Source: Cecembia rubra (GTDB taxonomy: Bacteria; Bacteroidota; Bacteroidia; Cytophagales; Cyclobacteriaceae). Taken from it: a stretch of DNA of 64,000 bases. The stretch is from NCBI RefSeq assembly GCF_003014575.1, contig NZ_PYGF01000003.1:124001-188000 (forward strand). The letters are read 5' to 3'. The notes beneath the pieces were generated by a model. That model ran no database searches. It was not told the DNA's origin and was given only the letters and a program-made list of their open reading frames with translations. A program made the position numbers and the translations under genes. Position 1 is the first letter of the stretch. Each line of letters opens with the position of its first letter. This document shows positions 52,679-62,367 of this stretch, piece after piece.

Positions 52679-53251
52679 TTAGAAAAAATCAAGGGAAAGG
52701 TAGATCAGAAATGAGAAAACACCAATTGCCAAACCTAACAGAAAGACATTGTATGCGTAACCTAATAGATTATATTTGTTCTTAAGCACCTTGCCCTGAT
52801 AATACAATGTGACTGCCATATGGCTATTTAATTCATTTCGGGAAGGCAAAATCTTCTCCAATTCCTCCAAATAAGCCTCTTTGGAGTATGCTGAACTTTC
52901 ACCAAAGAATAAAAGACTTCCAAGTTTAGGCCTGTCTTCCACTGCCTTATTATCAACTATTTTGGGCTTCGCTGCTTGCACACCTAAAATAGTAGAAATG
53001 AAACAGGTGATTAAAATGAGCACTAATGGAAATATTAGTTTTGAACCATAAAGATCAAGATTATTGGAAATTGTCCCATATCCCGAAATCGCTATAATTG
53101 AAGAAATGACAAGTGCATTGATACTAATGACCATATTTGCTTTGTTGTCAGCAATCTGAAGGAGGTTACAATTATTTTTAAATGCTACTCTAAAAAAAGT
53201 CTGCCTCTCTCTTTCAGCTTTTTCTTTTTTGACTGATAATTCTTCCTGCAT
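52679..53251 (-). CDS. Pycsar-type transmembrane effector-like protein
   Basis: A 190-residue membrane protein with three hydrophobic segments (about 39-58, 72-93, 162-187) and the hallmark NLLQIADNKANMVISINALV (29-48), then SLLFFGESSAYSKEAYLEEL and YYQGKVLKNKYNLLGYAY. This order matches the PycTM/DUF5706 family, whose members depolarise the membrane on cyclic-pyrimidine signals in anti-phage Pycsar systems. No cyclase gene is adjacent, so it may be an orphan effector or a housekeeping relative. Downstream, 76 bp away, is the CotH-like gene. Confidence 0.7.
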   Translation of the reverse strand: MQEELSVKKEKAERERQTFFRVAFKNNCNLLQIADNKANMVISINALVISSIIAISGYGTISNNLDLYGSKLIFPLVLILITCFISTILGVQAAKPKIVDNKAVEDRPKLGSLLFFGESSAYSKEAYLEELEKILPSRNELNSHMAVTLYYQGKVLKNKYNLLGYAYNVFLLGLAIGVFSFLIYLSLDFF

Positions 53252-53394
53252 AAATATTTGATTTCAGGTAATTAATTTACAAAAAATTTCACCTCAACAG
53301 CTAATTTGCAAAATAAAGATGAAAAAAGCATTTTGAAATAACAGAACATCCAATCTCATTCAAAAATATTGAAGCCAAATCCTCCAAAAAATAA

Positions 53395-53425
53395 AAAAGG
53401 CGTATATCAGATTTATACGCCTTTT
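53395..53425 (-). terminator. Terminator of clpB
   Basis: Perfect 12-bp stem AAAAGGCGTATA / TATACGCCTTTT, 7-base loop, with TTTTTTATTTTTT following on the minus strand; 22 bp after the clpB stop. Confidence 0.95.
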
Positions 53426-53446
53426 GACAAATCAAAGACAGCTTTT

Positions 53447-56059
53447 TTATACTGTAACCACATCTACATTTTTGAAATACACTTGCTTATCTGCATCCAA
53501 ATCGACCAAAACGGCTGAATCACTCTTAATATATCCTGCTAAAATCTGCTTGGACAACTCATTGAGAATCAGTCGCTGTATGGTACGCTTTAGTGGTCTT
53601 GCACCAAACTGCGGATCAAACCCAACTTCTCCAAGGAAATCCAGCACTTCCTGAGTGGCTTCGATTTCGATATTGGACTCGGCCAATCTCTTCTGGATTT
53701 CTTTCCATTGTATATCCACGATCTTTCTAGTCACTGATTTGTTGAGAGGCTCAAACATGATGACCTCATCTATCCTATTGAGGAATTCAGGTCTGACCGA
53801 TTTCTTTAACAAATCGAACACCTCGGATTTGGTTTTTTCCATGACAACTTCTTTGTTCCATTCCTCCATTTCAGCAAACCTTTCTTGGATCATATGGGAA
53901 CCTATATTGGTAGTAAGAATGATAATAGTGTTTTTAAAATTGGCTACCCTGCCTTTGTTGTCGGTCAATCTTCCATCATCCAAAACCTGAAGGAGGATAT
54001 TGAATACATCCGGGTGTGCTTTTTCAATCTCATCCAGCAAAACTACAGAATAGGGCTTACGCCTTACAGCCTCAGTCAATTGTCCACCTTCATCATATCC
54101 TACATACCCCGGAGGCGCTCCCACCAATCTTGATACTGCATGCCTTTCCTGATATTCGGACATATCTATCCTCACCATTGCATTCTCGTCATTGAAGAGA
54201 TATTCTGCCAATGCTTTAGCTAATTCTGTCTTACCTACACCGGTTGTCCCCATAAAGATAAAGGACCCAATGGGGCGTTTTGGATCTTGCAATCCCGCTC
54301 TGCTTCTTCTTACCGCATCGGAAAGTGCAATAATGGCTTCACTTTGTCCAGCTACCCGCTTACCTAATTCATCTTCAAGGTGAAGGAGTTTCTCGCGCTC
54401 ACTCTGTATCATCTTGGAAAGTGGAATTCCCGTCCACTTTGACACTACTGCAGCAATATCTTCATTATCAACCTCCTCTTTGAGCAAAGGTGAACCCTGC
54501 TGCATTTTATCCAACTGCTGCTTGAAGGCTTCCAGCTTTTTCTCCGCATCAACTATTTTACCGTAACGGATTTCGGCTACCTTGCCAAAATCACCTGCAC
54601 GTTCCGCCTGTTCGGCTTCCAATTTCAACTTATCAATATTTTCCTTTTCAGTTCTGATACCTGTTATCACAGACTTTTCAGACTCCCACTTGGCCTTTAC
54701 AGACTGTCTTTTCTCGGAAAGATCTGCAATTTCTTTGCTTAGAACAGCTTCCTTGTCCTTATTATTCTCCCTCCTAATAGCCTCCCGCTCAATTTCCAAC
54801 TGCATTATCCTTCTATTGAGCTCATCCAGCTCCTGCGGCAATGAATCGATTTCCATCCTCAATTTAGCAGCTGCCTCATCCATGAGATCAATGGCCTTAT
54901 CTGGAAGAAAACGATCGGAGATATATCTCTGTGAAAGTTCGACCGCTGCAATAACCGCATCGTCCTTAATTCTCACACCATGGTGCAGTTCGTATTTATC
55001 CTTGATCCCCCTGAGAATGGAAATAGCATCTGCTGAATCAGGCTCATCGACCATAACTGCCTGAAACCTTCTCTCTAATGCCTTGTCTTTCTCGATATAT
55101 TTTTGATATTCTTTGAGGGTAGTGGCACCTATTGCATGCAGCTCGCCCCTCGCAAGAGCAGGCTTCAATAAGTTTGCTGCATCCATGGCTCCTTCCCCTC
55201 CCCCTCCTGCACCGATCAGGGTATGGATCTCATCAATAAAAAGAATAATCTCCCCATCAGAATCCGTGACTTCTTTAATAACGGCCTTCAGTCTTTCCTC
55301 AAACTCCCCCTTGTACTTGGCTCCTGCTACAAGCAGGCCCATATCCAGGGAAATGATGGTTTTGGATTTAAGATTTTCCGGAACGTCACCACTGATAATC
55401 CTCTGGGCAAGACCTTCCACGATAGCAGTTTTACCCACACCAGGCTCACCTAAAAGAATGGGATTGTTTTTTGTTCGACGGGCAAGAATCTGTAAAACCC
55501 TTCGTATCTCTTCATCTCGGCCAATGACGGGGTCAATTTTGCCCTTTTTGGCGAGTTCATTTAGGTTTTTGGAATATTTCTCCAAAGCCCTGTATTTGGA
55601 TTCGGCGTTTTGGTCTGTCACTTTATTTCCTTTTCTTAATTCCTTGATTGCTTCAATCAGAGCTTTTTCAGTAATACCCTGATCTTTTAATATTTGAGCT
55701 GCTCTATCACTACCAGCTAAAATTCCCAAAAGAAGATGTTCTATGGCTACAAATTCGTCACCAAAAGTTTTGAGATAATCTTTGGCTTTAGACAGAACCT
55801 GATTGGCCGCACTGGACAGATAGGGCTGCTGCCCACTTACCTTGGGAAGAGCTTTGATATTCTCATCGGTTTTCTGCATCAACAAATCCTTATTGACCCC
55901 CAGTTTCTTGAGCAGAAAATCAGTTACGTTTTCATCCTCTGAAAATATCCCCTTAAGTAAATGTGAGGGCTCTATGACCTGTTGCTGTTGTGCCATTGCC
56001 AATTCTGCGGCTTTTTGGATGGCCTCCTGTGATTTAATGGTAAATTGATTGAAATCCAT
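53447..56059 (-). CDS. clpB: ATP-dependent disaggregase ClpB
   Basis: Hexameric AAA+ chaperone that pulls proteins out of aggregates with DnaK. At 870 residues it has the ClpN repeats (1-145), the first AAA domain with Walker A GEPGVGKT (about 203-210), a coiled-coil middle domain (about 400-530, [17 protein letters not shown] ...), and the second AAA with GTTGVGKTE (near 603) and [16 protein letters not shown]. The ClpA/ClpC tripeptide for ClpP docking is not evident, fitting ClpB. Single gene with its own terminator; a palindrome is in its 5' region. Confidence 0.98.
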   Translation of the reverse strand: MDFNQFTIKSQEAIQKAAELAMAQQQQVIEPSHLLKGIFSEDENVTDFLLKKLGVNKDLLMQKTDENIKALPKVSGQQPYLSSAANQVLSKAKDYLKTFGDEFVAIEHLLLGILAGSDRAAQILKDQGITEKALIEAIKELRKGNKVTDQNAESKYRALEKYSKNLNELAKKGKIDPVIGRDEEIRRVLQILARRTKNNPILLGEPGVGKTAIVEGLAQRIISGDVPENLKSKTIISLDMGLLVAGAKYKGEFEERLKAVIKEVTDSDGEIILFIDEIHTLIGAGGGGEGAMDAANLLKPALARGELHAIGATTLKEYQKYIEKDKALERRFQAVMVDEPDSADAISILRGIKDKYELHHGVRIKDDAVIAAVELSQRYISDRFLPDKAIDLMDEAAAKLRMEIDSLPQELDELNRRIMQLEIEREAIRRENNKDKEAVLSKEIADLSEKRQSVKAKWESEKSVITGIRTEKENIDKLKLEAEQAERAGDFGKVAEIRYGKIVDAEKKLEAFKQQLDKMQQGSPLLKEEVDNEDIAAVVSKWTGIPLSKMIQSEREKLLHLEDELGKRVAGQSEAIIALSDAVRRSRAGLQDPKRPIGSFIFMGTTGVGKTELAKALAEYLFNDENAMVRIDMSEYQERHAVSRLVGAPPGYVGYDEGGQLTEAVRRKPYSVVLLDEIEKAHPDVFNILLQVLDDGRLTDNKGRVANFKNTIIILTTNIGSHMIQERFAEMEEWNKEVVMEKTKSEVFDLLKKSVRPEFLNRIDEVIMFEPLNKSVTRKIVDIQWKEIQKRLAESNIEIEATQEVLDFLGEVGFDPQFGARPLKRTIQRLILNELSKQILAGYIKSDSAVLVDLDADKQVYFKNVDVVTV

Positions 56060-56536
56060 GGTTATAGTTGGTTAATTTCCCCTACACAATAATTATTGTG
56101 GGAGCCAAATGCATTATATCAAATTTACCACCAAAGCAAAAAATAAATATAAAGCGGAAATTTTGTCTCATAATTGAGCTCAGAAATGCAAAAACAAGAC
56201 TTTTTGACACATTTATTGCAATTGTTCTGCGTCTAATTTTAGCCAACAACCATTTAAATGATTGGTTTTGCTGACCAATTACAAAATTGGACAATGACTG
56301 CCATATCTTTTACAAATATTTTAGGTATCGAATAAATAAGAAAAAAGTCAAGTCTCAGAAATTGCAATTTTTTAATTTAAAAGAAATTGGTTTCCTCAGC
56401 CAGTTCAGAATATTTACTTAGAAATTGGGTTTACTTTAATTAAATTTTTTTGAAAAATTAATTCTGATATTTTTACAGAGTATTATCCTCTAAATTAAAA
56501 AGATAAATATTAATTTGCTTGTTGAAATTGATAAAT
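56060..56536. other. 477-bp divergent intergenic region
   Basis: Very AT-rich spacer between clpB and the hybrid histidine kinase. Near clpB it holds the CACAATAATTATTGTG palindrome and a minus-strand -7 box TAAATTTG (56127-56120). The remaining 400 bp show only A/T runs and no CIRCE element or convincing small gene. Confidence 0.6.
56085..56100. promoter_or_regulatory. Perfect palindrome upstream of clpB
   Basis: CACAATAATTATTGTG, a 16-bp perfect palindrome 25 bp before the clpB ATG and 20 bp downstream of the minus-strand -7 box at 56127-56120. It could be an operator at or after the transcription start. It is unlike CIRCE. Confidence 0.5.
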
Positions 56537-59500
56537 ATGGAGATTCAATTCGCTTACAACCCATTCGCATTCCCGATAATTTTAACGAGCCTTATTTTTC
56601 TTGGGTTATATTTACATTCTGTAAGAAAATCAAACCAGCTTGGAGAAAAGTATTTTTCTTATCTCATGATAAGTTGCTTTTTTTACTCATTTTTTTACGG
56701 AGTAGAATTAATGGGAGGCACTCCTGGGACCATAAAACTCTTTTACACTTTAGAATTTTTAGGAGGCGTTTTTATTTCACCCTTGCTTTTGTTATTTGTT
56801 CTAAAATATTCAGACGGAGCAGAAATTATCAACAAGAATTGGATTAAAATATTATTCGCAATCTCCGGTCTGTTCTTGATATTCGTTTTCACAAATGATT
56901 GGCACCAACTTTTTTATTACGAGATAAGCACCAAATTTAACGGGTATTTCACATCGGTATCCATTGACCCCAATTTCCTTCACTGGTTTTATGTCATTTA
57001 CAACACCTTACTCATCATCACTTCAAACATCCTATTGATAAGGATGATGTTCTCTGTTCCGGCAATTTACAGGGGACAGGTATTGATAATGCTATTGGGT
57101 ACATTTATTCCATGGATAGCCTATATCATCATGGTTTTTGGCTTTTACCCATTTGGTTTGGATCCAGTACCTTTCTTTCTTGCCATCAGTGCAATTCTAT
57201 TATACTGGGCTTTATTTAAGCACAAACTATTCAGAATCAACCCTATTGCGTTCAAAACAATATTCGAAAATCTTTCAGATGGGATTTTGATAATTGAAGA
57301 AAACGGTGAAATAATCGCTCAAAATAAGAGATCTCAAAAAATCCTCGAAATTATTTTCCCCAATAAGAAATTCAATACTATTCACCAGATCAATCAGAAT
57401 TGGCCTGAATTGGCAGAACTTTTTCTTCCGGTCCAATCCAAAAAATGGGTTGAATTTTTCTTGGAGAATGATAGTAGGTATTATATGGCTTTTTTAAAAA
57501 AGATCACCGAAGGCGATAATTTAAATCAAAAAAGCACGCAATATTTATTTTTCAGAGATATAACCACTCAAAAACAGGCTGAAGAAAGAATTCGTGCCAA
57601 TGAACAAAAGCTCCAAAGTATAAATACATCCCTTCTTAGAAATGAAAAAATGCTAACATCAATAGCATTTGCTACCAAGGAGTTATTATCAAATGCAGAT
57701 TTTCAAAAAGCTACCCAAAAAGCTATAACTATACTAGGGGATGGAGCAGGGGCAGACAGGGCTTACCTTTTTGAAAACAACATGGACGAGGAGGGAAATT
57801 ATTACAGTTCTCAGCGCTTTGAATGGAGTGCCATGGGGGTTCCACCAGAAATTGACAATCCTGAATTACAAAACCTTCCTATAAGTTTATTCGGAGAATC
57901 AATGAAGTTTCTCCTGGAAAATGAAGTTTATTTCAATATAGTAAACAAAATAGAAGATGAAGGATTGAAAGGACTTTTGGAAAGTCAGGGTATCAAATCC
58001 ATCCTCCTCATTCCAATTTTTGTTGAAAAAAGATTCTGGGGATTTGTTGGCTTCGATGATTGCCAAAAAGAAAGGGAATGGAGTGAAGCTGAAACTGCAT
58101 TGTTGATCAGTTTTGCAGAAAGTATCTCCAATGCCATAGAACGCAAAAACATGGAACAAAATTTAAGGATTTCCATGCAGCAGGCAAACGAGGCAAGTGT
58201 AGCAAAATCAGAATTCCTTGCAAACATGAGCCATGAAATCCGGACTCCCCTGAACGGAGTAATTGGTTTTTCGGATCTTTTGATGAAAACTAACCTGGAT
58301 GAAACCCAAAGAGAGTTCATTCAATCCATAATGCAGTCTGGAAAACTACTTTTGGACTTGATCAATGATATTCTGGATTTTTCAAAAATTGAAGCAGGAA
58401 AACTTGAATTAAGCCCCACAAAAGCCAGCTTGAACACCTTGGCTAAAGAAACTTTAAAATTGATTGAACCATCTATTGATAGTAAGAACATTGCCTTAAA
58501 GCTCAATATTCCCGCAGCTATACCAAATAGGGTATTGGTGGATGCTATTAGACTGAAACAGGTCATGATCAACTTACTGAGTAATGCTTCTAAATTTACC
58601 CATAAAGGTGAAATTGAACTGTCCATTAAAAACCTTGGACTCAGTAATGACGGGAAAATTGCCGACCTTGAATTTTCAGTCAGGGATACAGGTATAGGTA
58701 TCTCTAAAGAAAAAGAAAAAGTAATTTTTGAAGCATTTGCTCAAGAAGACAACTCCACTACCAGAAAATATGGCGGAACCGGATTGGGTCTTTCCATTAG
58801 CAATAAAATTCTGCAGTTGATGGAATCCCACCTCGAACTTGAAACTGAACTTGGAAAGGGAAGCCACTTCTTTTTTAAGTTAAGCCTCCCAATAGTCGAG
58901 GAAAATGAAATTTCAGAAGAAGAAATAGTAAGAGTCAGGCCAAAAAGAACAGATATATTGGTTCAACAAAACTCACATTTTACTAATGAGGTTTTGAAAA
59001 TTCTGTTGGTGGATGACAATCCGGTCAACATGTTACTGGCTAAGACTATAGTTAAAAATTTATTGCCAGGTTGCAAAATTTTGGAAGCCAAAAATGGTAA
59101 AGAGGCAGTTGAGCTATTTTCAAATGAAAATCCTTCCATGATTTTTATGGATATTCAAATGCCGGAAATGAGCGGTTATGAAGCTACTATAGCAATTCGC
59201 CAAATTGAAAATAATACCAGAAGGGTCCCAATTGTGGCTCTAACGGCAGGTACAGTCAAAGGAGAATTTGAAAGGTGTATTGAAGTTGGCATGGATAACT
59301 ACCTCTCCAAGCCTGTGGTAGTGGCAGATATACAGGAAATGCTGGATAAATACATTGGAACCCAGAAAAAAGAAGAAGATAAAAAAGTACTGTCAAGATT
59401 GAATGAATTTCGGAAATCAGATCCCGATTTTTTCAGACAATTGCTTGAAGTCAGCCTTCAGAATATAGAAAAAATTAAAGAGGATCTCGAAGACACCCTT

Positions 59501-59716
59501 AAAGAAGGGAACCTTAAAACAGTCAAACAAGCTTGTCATGCACTTAAAGGAGTTGCATTGAATCTTGATTTCGAACATTTGGCTGTATTATGTGCCTCAG
59601 TTGAAGCTTTTGAAGATTTGGAAAAAGAAAGTAACCAAGCAACTTTCCGAAAAATCCAGGAAGAAGCCGACAAAACTATGTCAGAATTGAAAAAAGAACT
59701 TGAAGTTTTGAAATAA
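56537..59716 (+). CDS. Hybrid sensor histidine kinase (7TM-PAS-GAF-HK-REC-HPt)
   Basis: A 1059-residue phosphorelay protein. Residues 1-225 hold seven hydrophobic segments like the histidine-kinase N-terminal 7TM domain; 235-335 a PAS domain; about 375-535 a GAF domain; then HisKA with FLANMSHEIRTPLNG (His566), HATPase (NLLSNASKF, DTGIGIS, GGTGLGL), a receiver with FMDIQMPEMSG (Asp872) and an HPt domain with CHALKGVA (His1001). All three phosphotransfer residues are present, so the relay is complete to HPt; the output regulator is not in the window. ATG 56537 is preferred to TTG 56519. Confidence 0.93.
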   Translation: MEIQFAYNPFAFPIILTSLIFLGLYLHSVRKSNQLGEKYFSYLMISCFFYSFFYGVELMGGTPGTIKLFYTLEFLGGVFISPLLLLFVLKYSDGAEIINKNWIKILFAISGLFLIFVFTNDWHQLFYYEISTKFNGYFTSVSIDPNFLHWFYVIYNTLLIITSNILLIRMMFSVPAIYRGQVLIMLLGTFIPWIAYIIMVFGFYPFGLDPVPFFLAISAILLYWALFKHKLFRINPIAFKTIFENLSDGILIIEENGEIIAQNKRSQKILEIIFPNKKFNTIHQINQNWPELAELFLPVQSKKWVEFFLENDSRYYMAFLKKITEGDNLNQKSTQYLFFRDITTQKQAEERIRANEQKLQSINTSLLRNEKMLTSIAFATKELLSNADFQKATQKAITILGDGAGADRAYLFENNMDEEGNYYSSQRFEWSAMGVPPEIDNPELQNLPISLFGESMKFLLENEVYFNIVNKIEDEGLKGLLESQGIKSILLIPIFVEKRFWGFVGFDDCQKEREWSEAETALLISFAESISNAIERKNMEQNLRISMQQANEASVAKSEFLANMSHEIRTPLNGVIGFSDLLMKTNLDETQREFIQSIMQSGKLLLDLINDILDFSKIEAGKLELSPTKASLNTLAKETLKLIEPSIDSKNIALKLNIPAAIPNRVLVDAIRLKQVMINLLSNASKFTHKGEIELSIKNLGLSNDGKIADLEFSVRDTGIGISKEKEKVIFEAFAQEDNSTTRKYGGTGLGLSISNKILQLMESHLELETELGKGSHFFFKLSLPIVEENEISEEEIVRVRPKRTDILVQQNSHFTNEVLKILLVDDNPVNMLLAKTIVKNLLPGCKILEAKNGKEAVELFSNENPSMIFMDIQMPEMSGYEATIAIRQIENNTRRVPIVALTAGTVKGEFERCIEVGMDNYLSKPVVVADIQEMLDKYIGTQKKEEDKKVLSRLNEFRKSDPDFFRQLLEVSLQNIEKIKEDLEDTLKEGNLKTVKQACHALKGVALNLDFEHLAVLCASVEAFEDLEKESNQATFRKIQEEADKTMSELKKELEVLK

Positions 59717-59717
59717 T

Positions 59718-59749
59718 AAAAAAGGGAGCTTCCAAAGCTCCCTTTTTTT
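59718..59749. terminator. Bidirectional terminator, kinase/dipeptidase
   Basis: A 14-bp stem (AAAAAAGGGAGCTT and complement, loop CCA) with A- and T-runs serves the convergent kinase and dipeptidase genes; it overlaps the dipeptidase stop codon. Confidence 0.95.
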
Positions 59750-60995
59750 ATAAACCTGCTACAGATTCCACGTCTTTCCAAACACGGAAGAAATTTTTGG
59801 AACAGATTTTCTCAATATCTTCTTTAGAATACCCCCTTTTAAGTAACTCAGCAATGATATTAGGATACATGGATGCATCTTTCAGGCCTTCAGGAAGTGT
59901 ATCACCTACCCCATCAAAATCAGATCCAAGCCCCACATAATCAATCCCAACGAGTTGCACCACATGATCAATATGATCAACGACCTTGGAAACATGAACT
60001 ACAGGCACTTTCTCAGCAGCATAAGCTTTCATATACTCACGGGCTTTATCATCTCTAAAACTAAGGTTGTTTTCTTTCAGCCATTCCTGCATATGTGCTC
60101 TAACGGCAGAATTAGCATCTGCATAAGCCTGATCCAAAAAACTTCCTCCAAAAGTGATCATCACTACCCCATTTTTCTCTGCAATCTTTTTGATGATTTC
60201 ATCAGATACATTCCTTTCAAATCCCGGAGTAAAGGACCTTACAGAGCTATGCGTAGCAACAATTGGAGCTATGGAAACCTCAGCAACATCAAAAAAAGTC
60301 TTGTCTGTAATATGGGAGACATCCACAATCATACCTAAACGGTTCATCTCCTTGACCACCTCTTTACCAAATTCACTCAATCCTCCATGGGTCTCCGAAT
60401 CGTCATAGGAAGAATCGCCCACCAAATTATCCTTACCATGGGTAAGAGTCATATACCTGATGCCTTTATTATAAAAATAAGAAAGGTTAGAAAGGTCATC
60501 TTCAATAGCTGCGGCATTCTCTATACCCATTGGAAGGGACAATAAACCCTTTTTGAAATTTGCTTCAATTTCTTCTGGTGATCTTGCCAATGCCAATTTA
60601 TCCGGCCAGGTATTGACCATCCTTTCGACCATCATGATCAATGTATCTGCCAATACTTTAGCTCCTCCGGTTTCTTGATAAGTAGCCGGAATATAAATTG
60701 CCATAAACGGTGCATCAACACCTCCTTCTTTTGCCCTGACATAATCAATATTTCCCTGATCGCTCCTAGTCATAAAATCAAAAACCTCCCCTCTCATATC
60801 ATGCCCCATATTGTACATTCTAAAGGGAAGATCCATATGTCCGTCCACTATAATTGTATTTAGCGCTATCTCTTTTGCGATTTCCAGTCTTTCCTCATCT
60901 GTCAAAGCTGTATAATCAATTTTTTCGGCTTTAGGGGAGGTGCAGGCCCATGCAAATCCCAGCCCAAGGATAATGAGTAGTTTATTTTTCATCAT
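59748..60995 (-). CDS. Membrane dipeptidase (M19), lipoprotein
   Basis: A 415-residue lipoprotein (AWACTSPK, Cys18) of the renal dipeptidase family. Zinc ligands are visible in VDGHMDLP (HxD), the Glu of MGIENAAAIEDD, VDVSHITDKTF and PIVATHSSVRSF; GIDYVGLGSDFDGV closes the barrel. It should hydrolyse dipeptides (often with a D-residue or dehydropeptides) outside the cytosol. Single-gene unit. Confidence 0.94.
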   Translation of the reverse strand: MMKNKLLIILGLGFAWACTSPKAEKIDYTALTDEERLEIAKEIALNTIIVDGHMDLPFRMYNMGHDMRGEVFDFMTRSDQGNIDYVRAKEGGVDAPFMAIYIPATYQETGGAKVLADTLIMMVERMVNTWPDKLALARSPEEIEANFKKGLLSLPMGIENAAAIEDDLSNLSYFYNKGIRYMTLTHGKDNLVGDSSYDDSETHGGLSEFGKEVVKEMNRLGMIVDVSHITDKTFFDVAEVSIAPIVATHSSVRSFTPGFERNVSDEIIKKIAEKNGVVMITFGGSFLDQAYADANSAVRAHMQEWLKENNLSFRDDKAREYMKAYAAEKVPVVHVSKVVDHIDHVVQLVGIDYVGLGSDFDGVGDTLPEGLKDASMYPNIIAELLKRGYSKEDIEKICSKNFFRVWKDVESVAGL

Positions 60996-61133
60996 ATTTG
61001 GAGTTTAAACCTAAAATAAGGTTTTGGAAAAGCTTATTAACTTGAAGATTTATAAGCGGTCAAATAATGGTAATGGAAAGTGGATAATGCAGCTTAAATT
61101 TTCTTAGGAACATTACACATTGACGTTTCAGGG

Positions 61134-61163
61134 AAGAAACCCAAAACAGAAATTGGGTTTCTT
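61134..61163 (+). promoter_or_regulatory. Hairpin upstream of the desaturase gene
   Basis: AAGAAACCCAA and TTGGGTTTCTT form a perfect 11-bp inverted repeat with an 8-base loop, 107 bp before the desaturase ATG in the divergent gap with the dipeptidase gene. There is no following T-run on the plus strand, so an operator or a 5' UTR structure is likelier than a terminator. Confidence 0.4.
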
Positions 61164-61270
61164 AGCATTTTAATTCATTATTTGTCCTTACCTTTATAAT
61201 TATTACAGTATCAAGACCTTTGAGTTGTGGGGAAATAAATTGCCACCATCACCTGAAGGCAACCTTTATT

Positions 61271-62272
61271 ATGAACAAATCAGATAAAATCGATTACGAA
61301 TTAGAAAAAAACATGGAAGTCATCTCACAGTTGGATGGCTATGTCAATCACGCAGTAGAAAATATCCTAGTCAACCCGGATGAATGCTGGCAGCCTTCAG
61401 ATTTTTTACCTGATATGGGGCAACCTGATGCATTTGAAGAAGTGAAAAAACTTCAGGAAAGGGCTGCAAATATTCCAGATACAGTCATTACTTCCTTAAT
61501 AGGGAATATGATAACGGAAGAGGCGCTTCCAAGCTATCAGACTTATTTCAACCTGTTGGAAGGCATCAATGTTGAAGGAAGTCTTTTGAGCAATTCAGGC
61601 TGGGTAAAATGGTCCAAAGCTTGGACTGCTGAAGAAAACAGGCATGGTGACCTCCTTAACAAATACCTCTATCTCTCAGGTAGGGCTGATATGAAAAAAG
61701 TGGAACAAACAATTCATAGATTGATTTACAATGGTTTTGATCCAAGATCAGAGAAAGATCCATATCAGGCCATCATTTACACTTCATTTCAAGAAAGGGC
61801 AACTAAAATCTCTCATGTAAACACAGGTAAACTTGCGGATAAAGCAGGTGACGAAGTGCTTTCAAGAATATGTAAGACCATCGCAGGAGATGAGGCCAGA
61901 CATGAAAAGGCTTATAAAAACTTCATGTCCCAGATTTTTGAAATCGACCCAAGCGGCGCCATACTTGCATTTGAAAAAATGATGAGAAAACAGATTGTCA
62001 TGCCTGCTGTCTTGATGGGGACAGGAAGCTCCAATCCTTCCCTTTTTGACCAATTTTCTGCCATCACCCAAAAAATTGGAATATATACAGGCTGGGATTA
62101 TGCAAGGATTATTGATCATTTGGTCAAACTTTGGAACATCGAAAATCTGACAGGACTATCTGATATGGCAGCTAAAGCGCAGGATTATCTATCCAATCTA
62201 TCTGAAAGGTATATGAGATTGGCAGACCGAATGAAAGCCCCTGATGAGGTTTCTTTAGCCTGGTTAAAATAA
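61271..62272 (+). CDS. Soluble acyl-ACP desaturase
   Basis: A 333-residue di-iron desaturase that inserts a cis double bond into acyl-ACP, controlling membrane fluidity. The two iron-binding motifs EENRH (121-125) and DEARHE (207-212) are intact, with a preceding Glu in MITEEALPSYQ. The first domain is shorter than in plants, as in bacterial versions. ATG 61271 is used; TTG 61220 would add a Cys/His-rich stretch not typical of the family. A terminator follows directly. Confidence 0.92.
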   Translation: MNKSDKIDYELEKNMEVISQLDGYVNHAVENILVNPDECWQPSDFLPDMGQPDAFEEVKKLQERAANIPDTVITSLIGNMITEEALPSYQTYFNLLEGINVEGSLLSNSGWVKWSKAWTAEENRHGDLLNKYLYLSGRADMKKVEQTIHRLIYNGFDPRSEKDPYQAIIYTSFQERATKISHVNTGKLADKAGDEVLSRICKTIAGDEARHEKAYKNFMSQIFEIDPSGAILAFEKMMRKQIVMPAVLMGTGSSNPSLFDQFSAITQKIGIYTGWDYARIIDHLVKLWNIENLTGLSDMAAKAQDYLSNLSERYMRLADRMKAPDEVSLAWLK

Positions 62273-62280
62273 AATCAACG

Positions 62281-62310
62281 AGCCTGAATTTTTTTCAGGC
62301 TTTTTTTTTT
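62281..62310 (+). terminator. Terminator of the desaturase gene
   Basis: AGCCTGAA / TTCAGGCT with a T5 loop, followed by ten T residues; eight bases after the stop. Confidence 0.95.
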
Positions 62311-62367
62311 GCTTACTCGGAACAATTTGGAGTAAAATCGAATTACTTGTATATACATTTATCAAGA

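Noticed and set aside
55113-55682. 189-codon antisense frame inside clpB
   Set aside because: Covers the first AAA domain of clpB; shadow frame.
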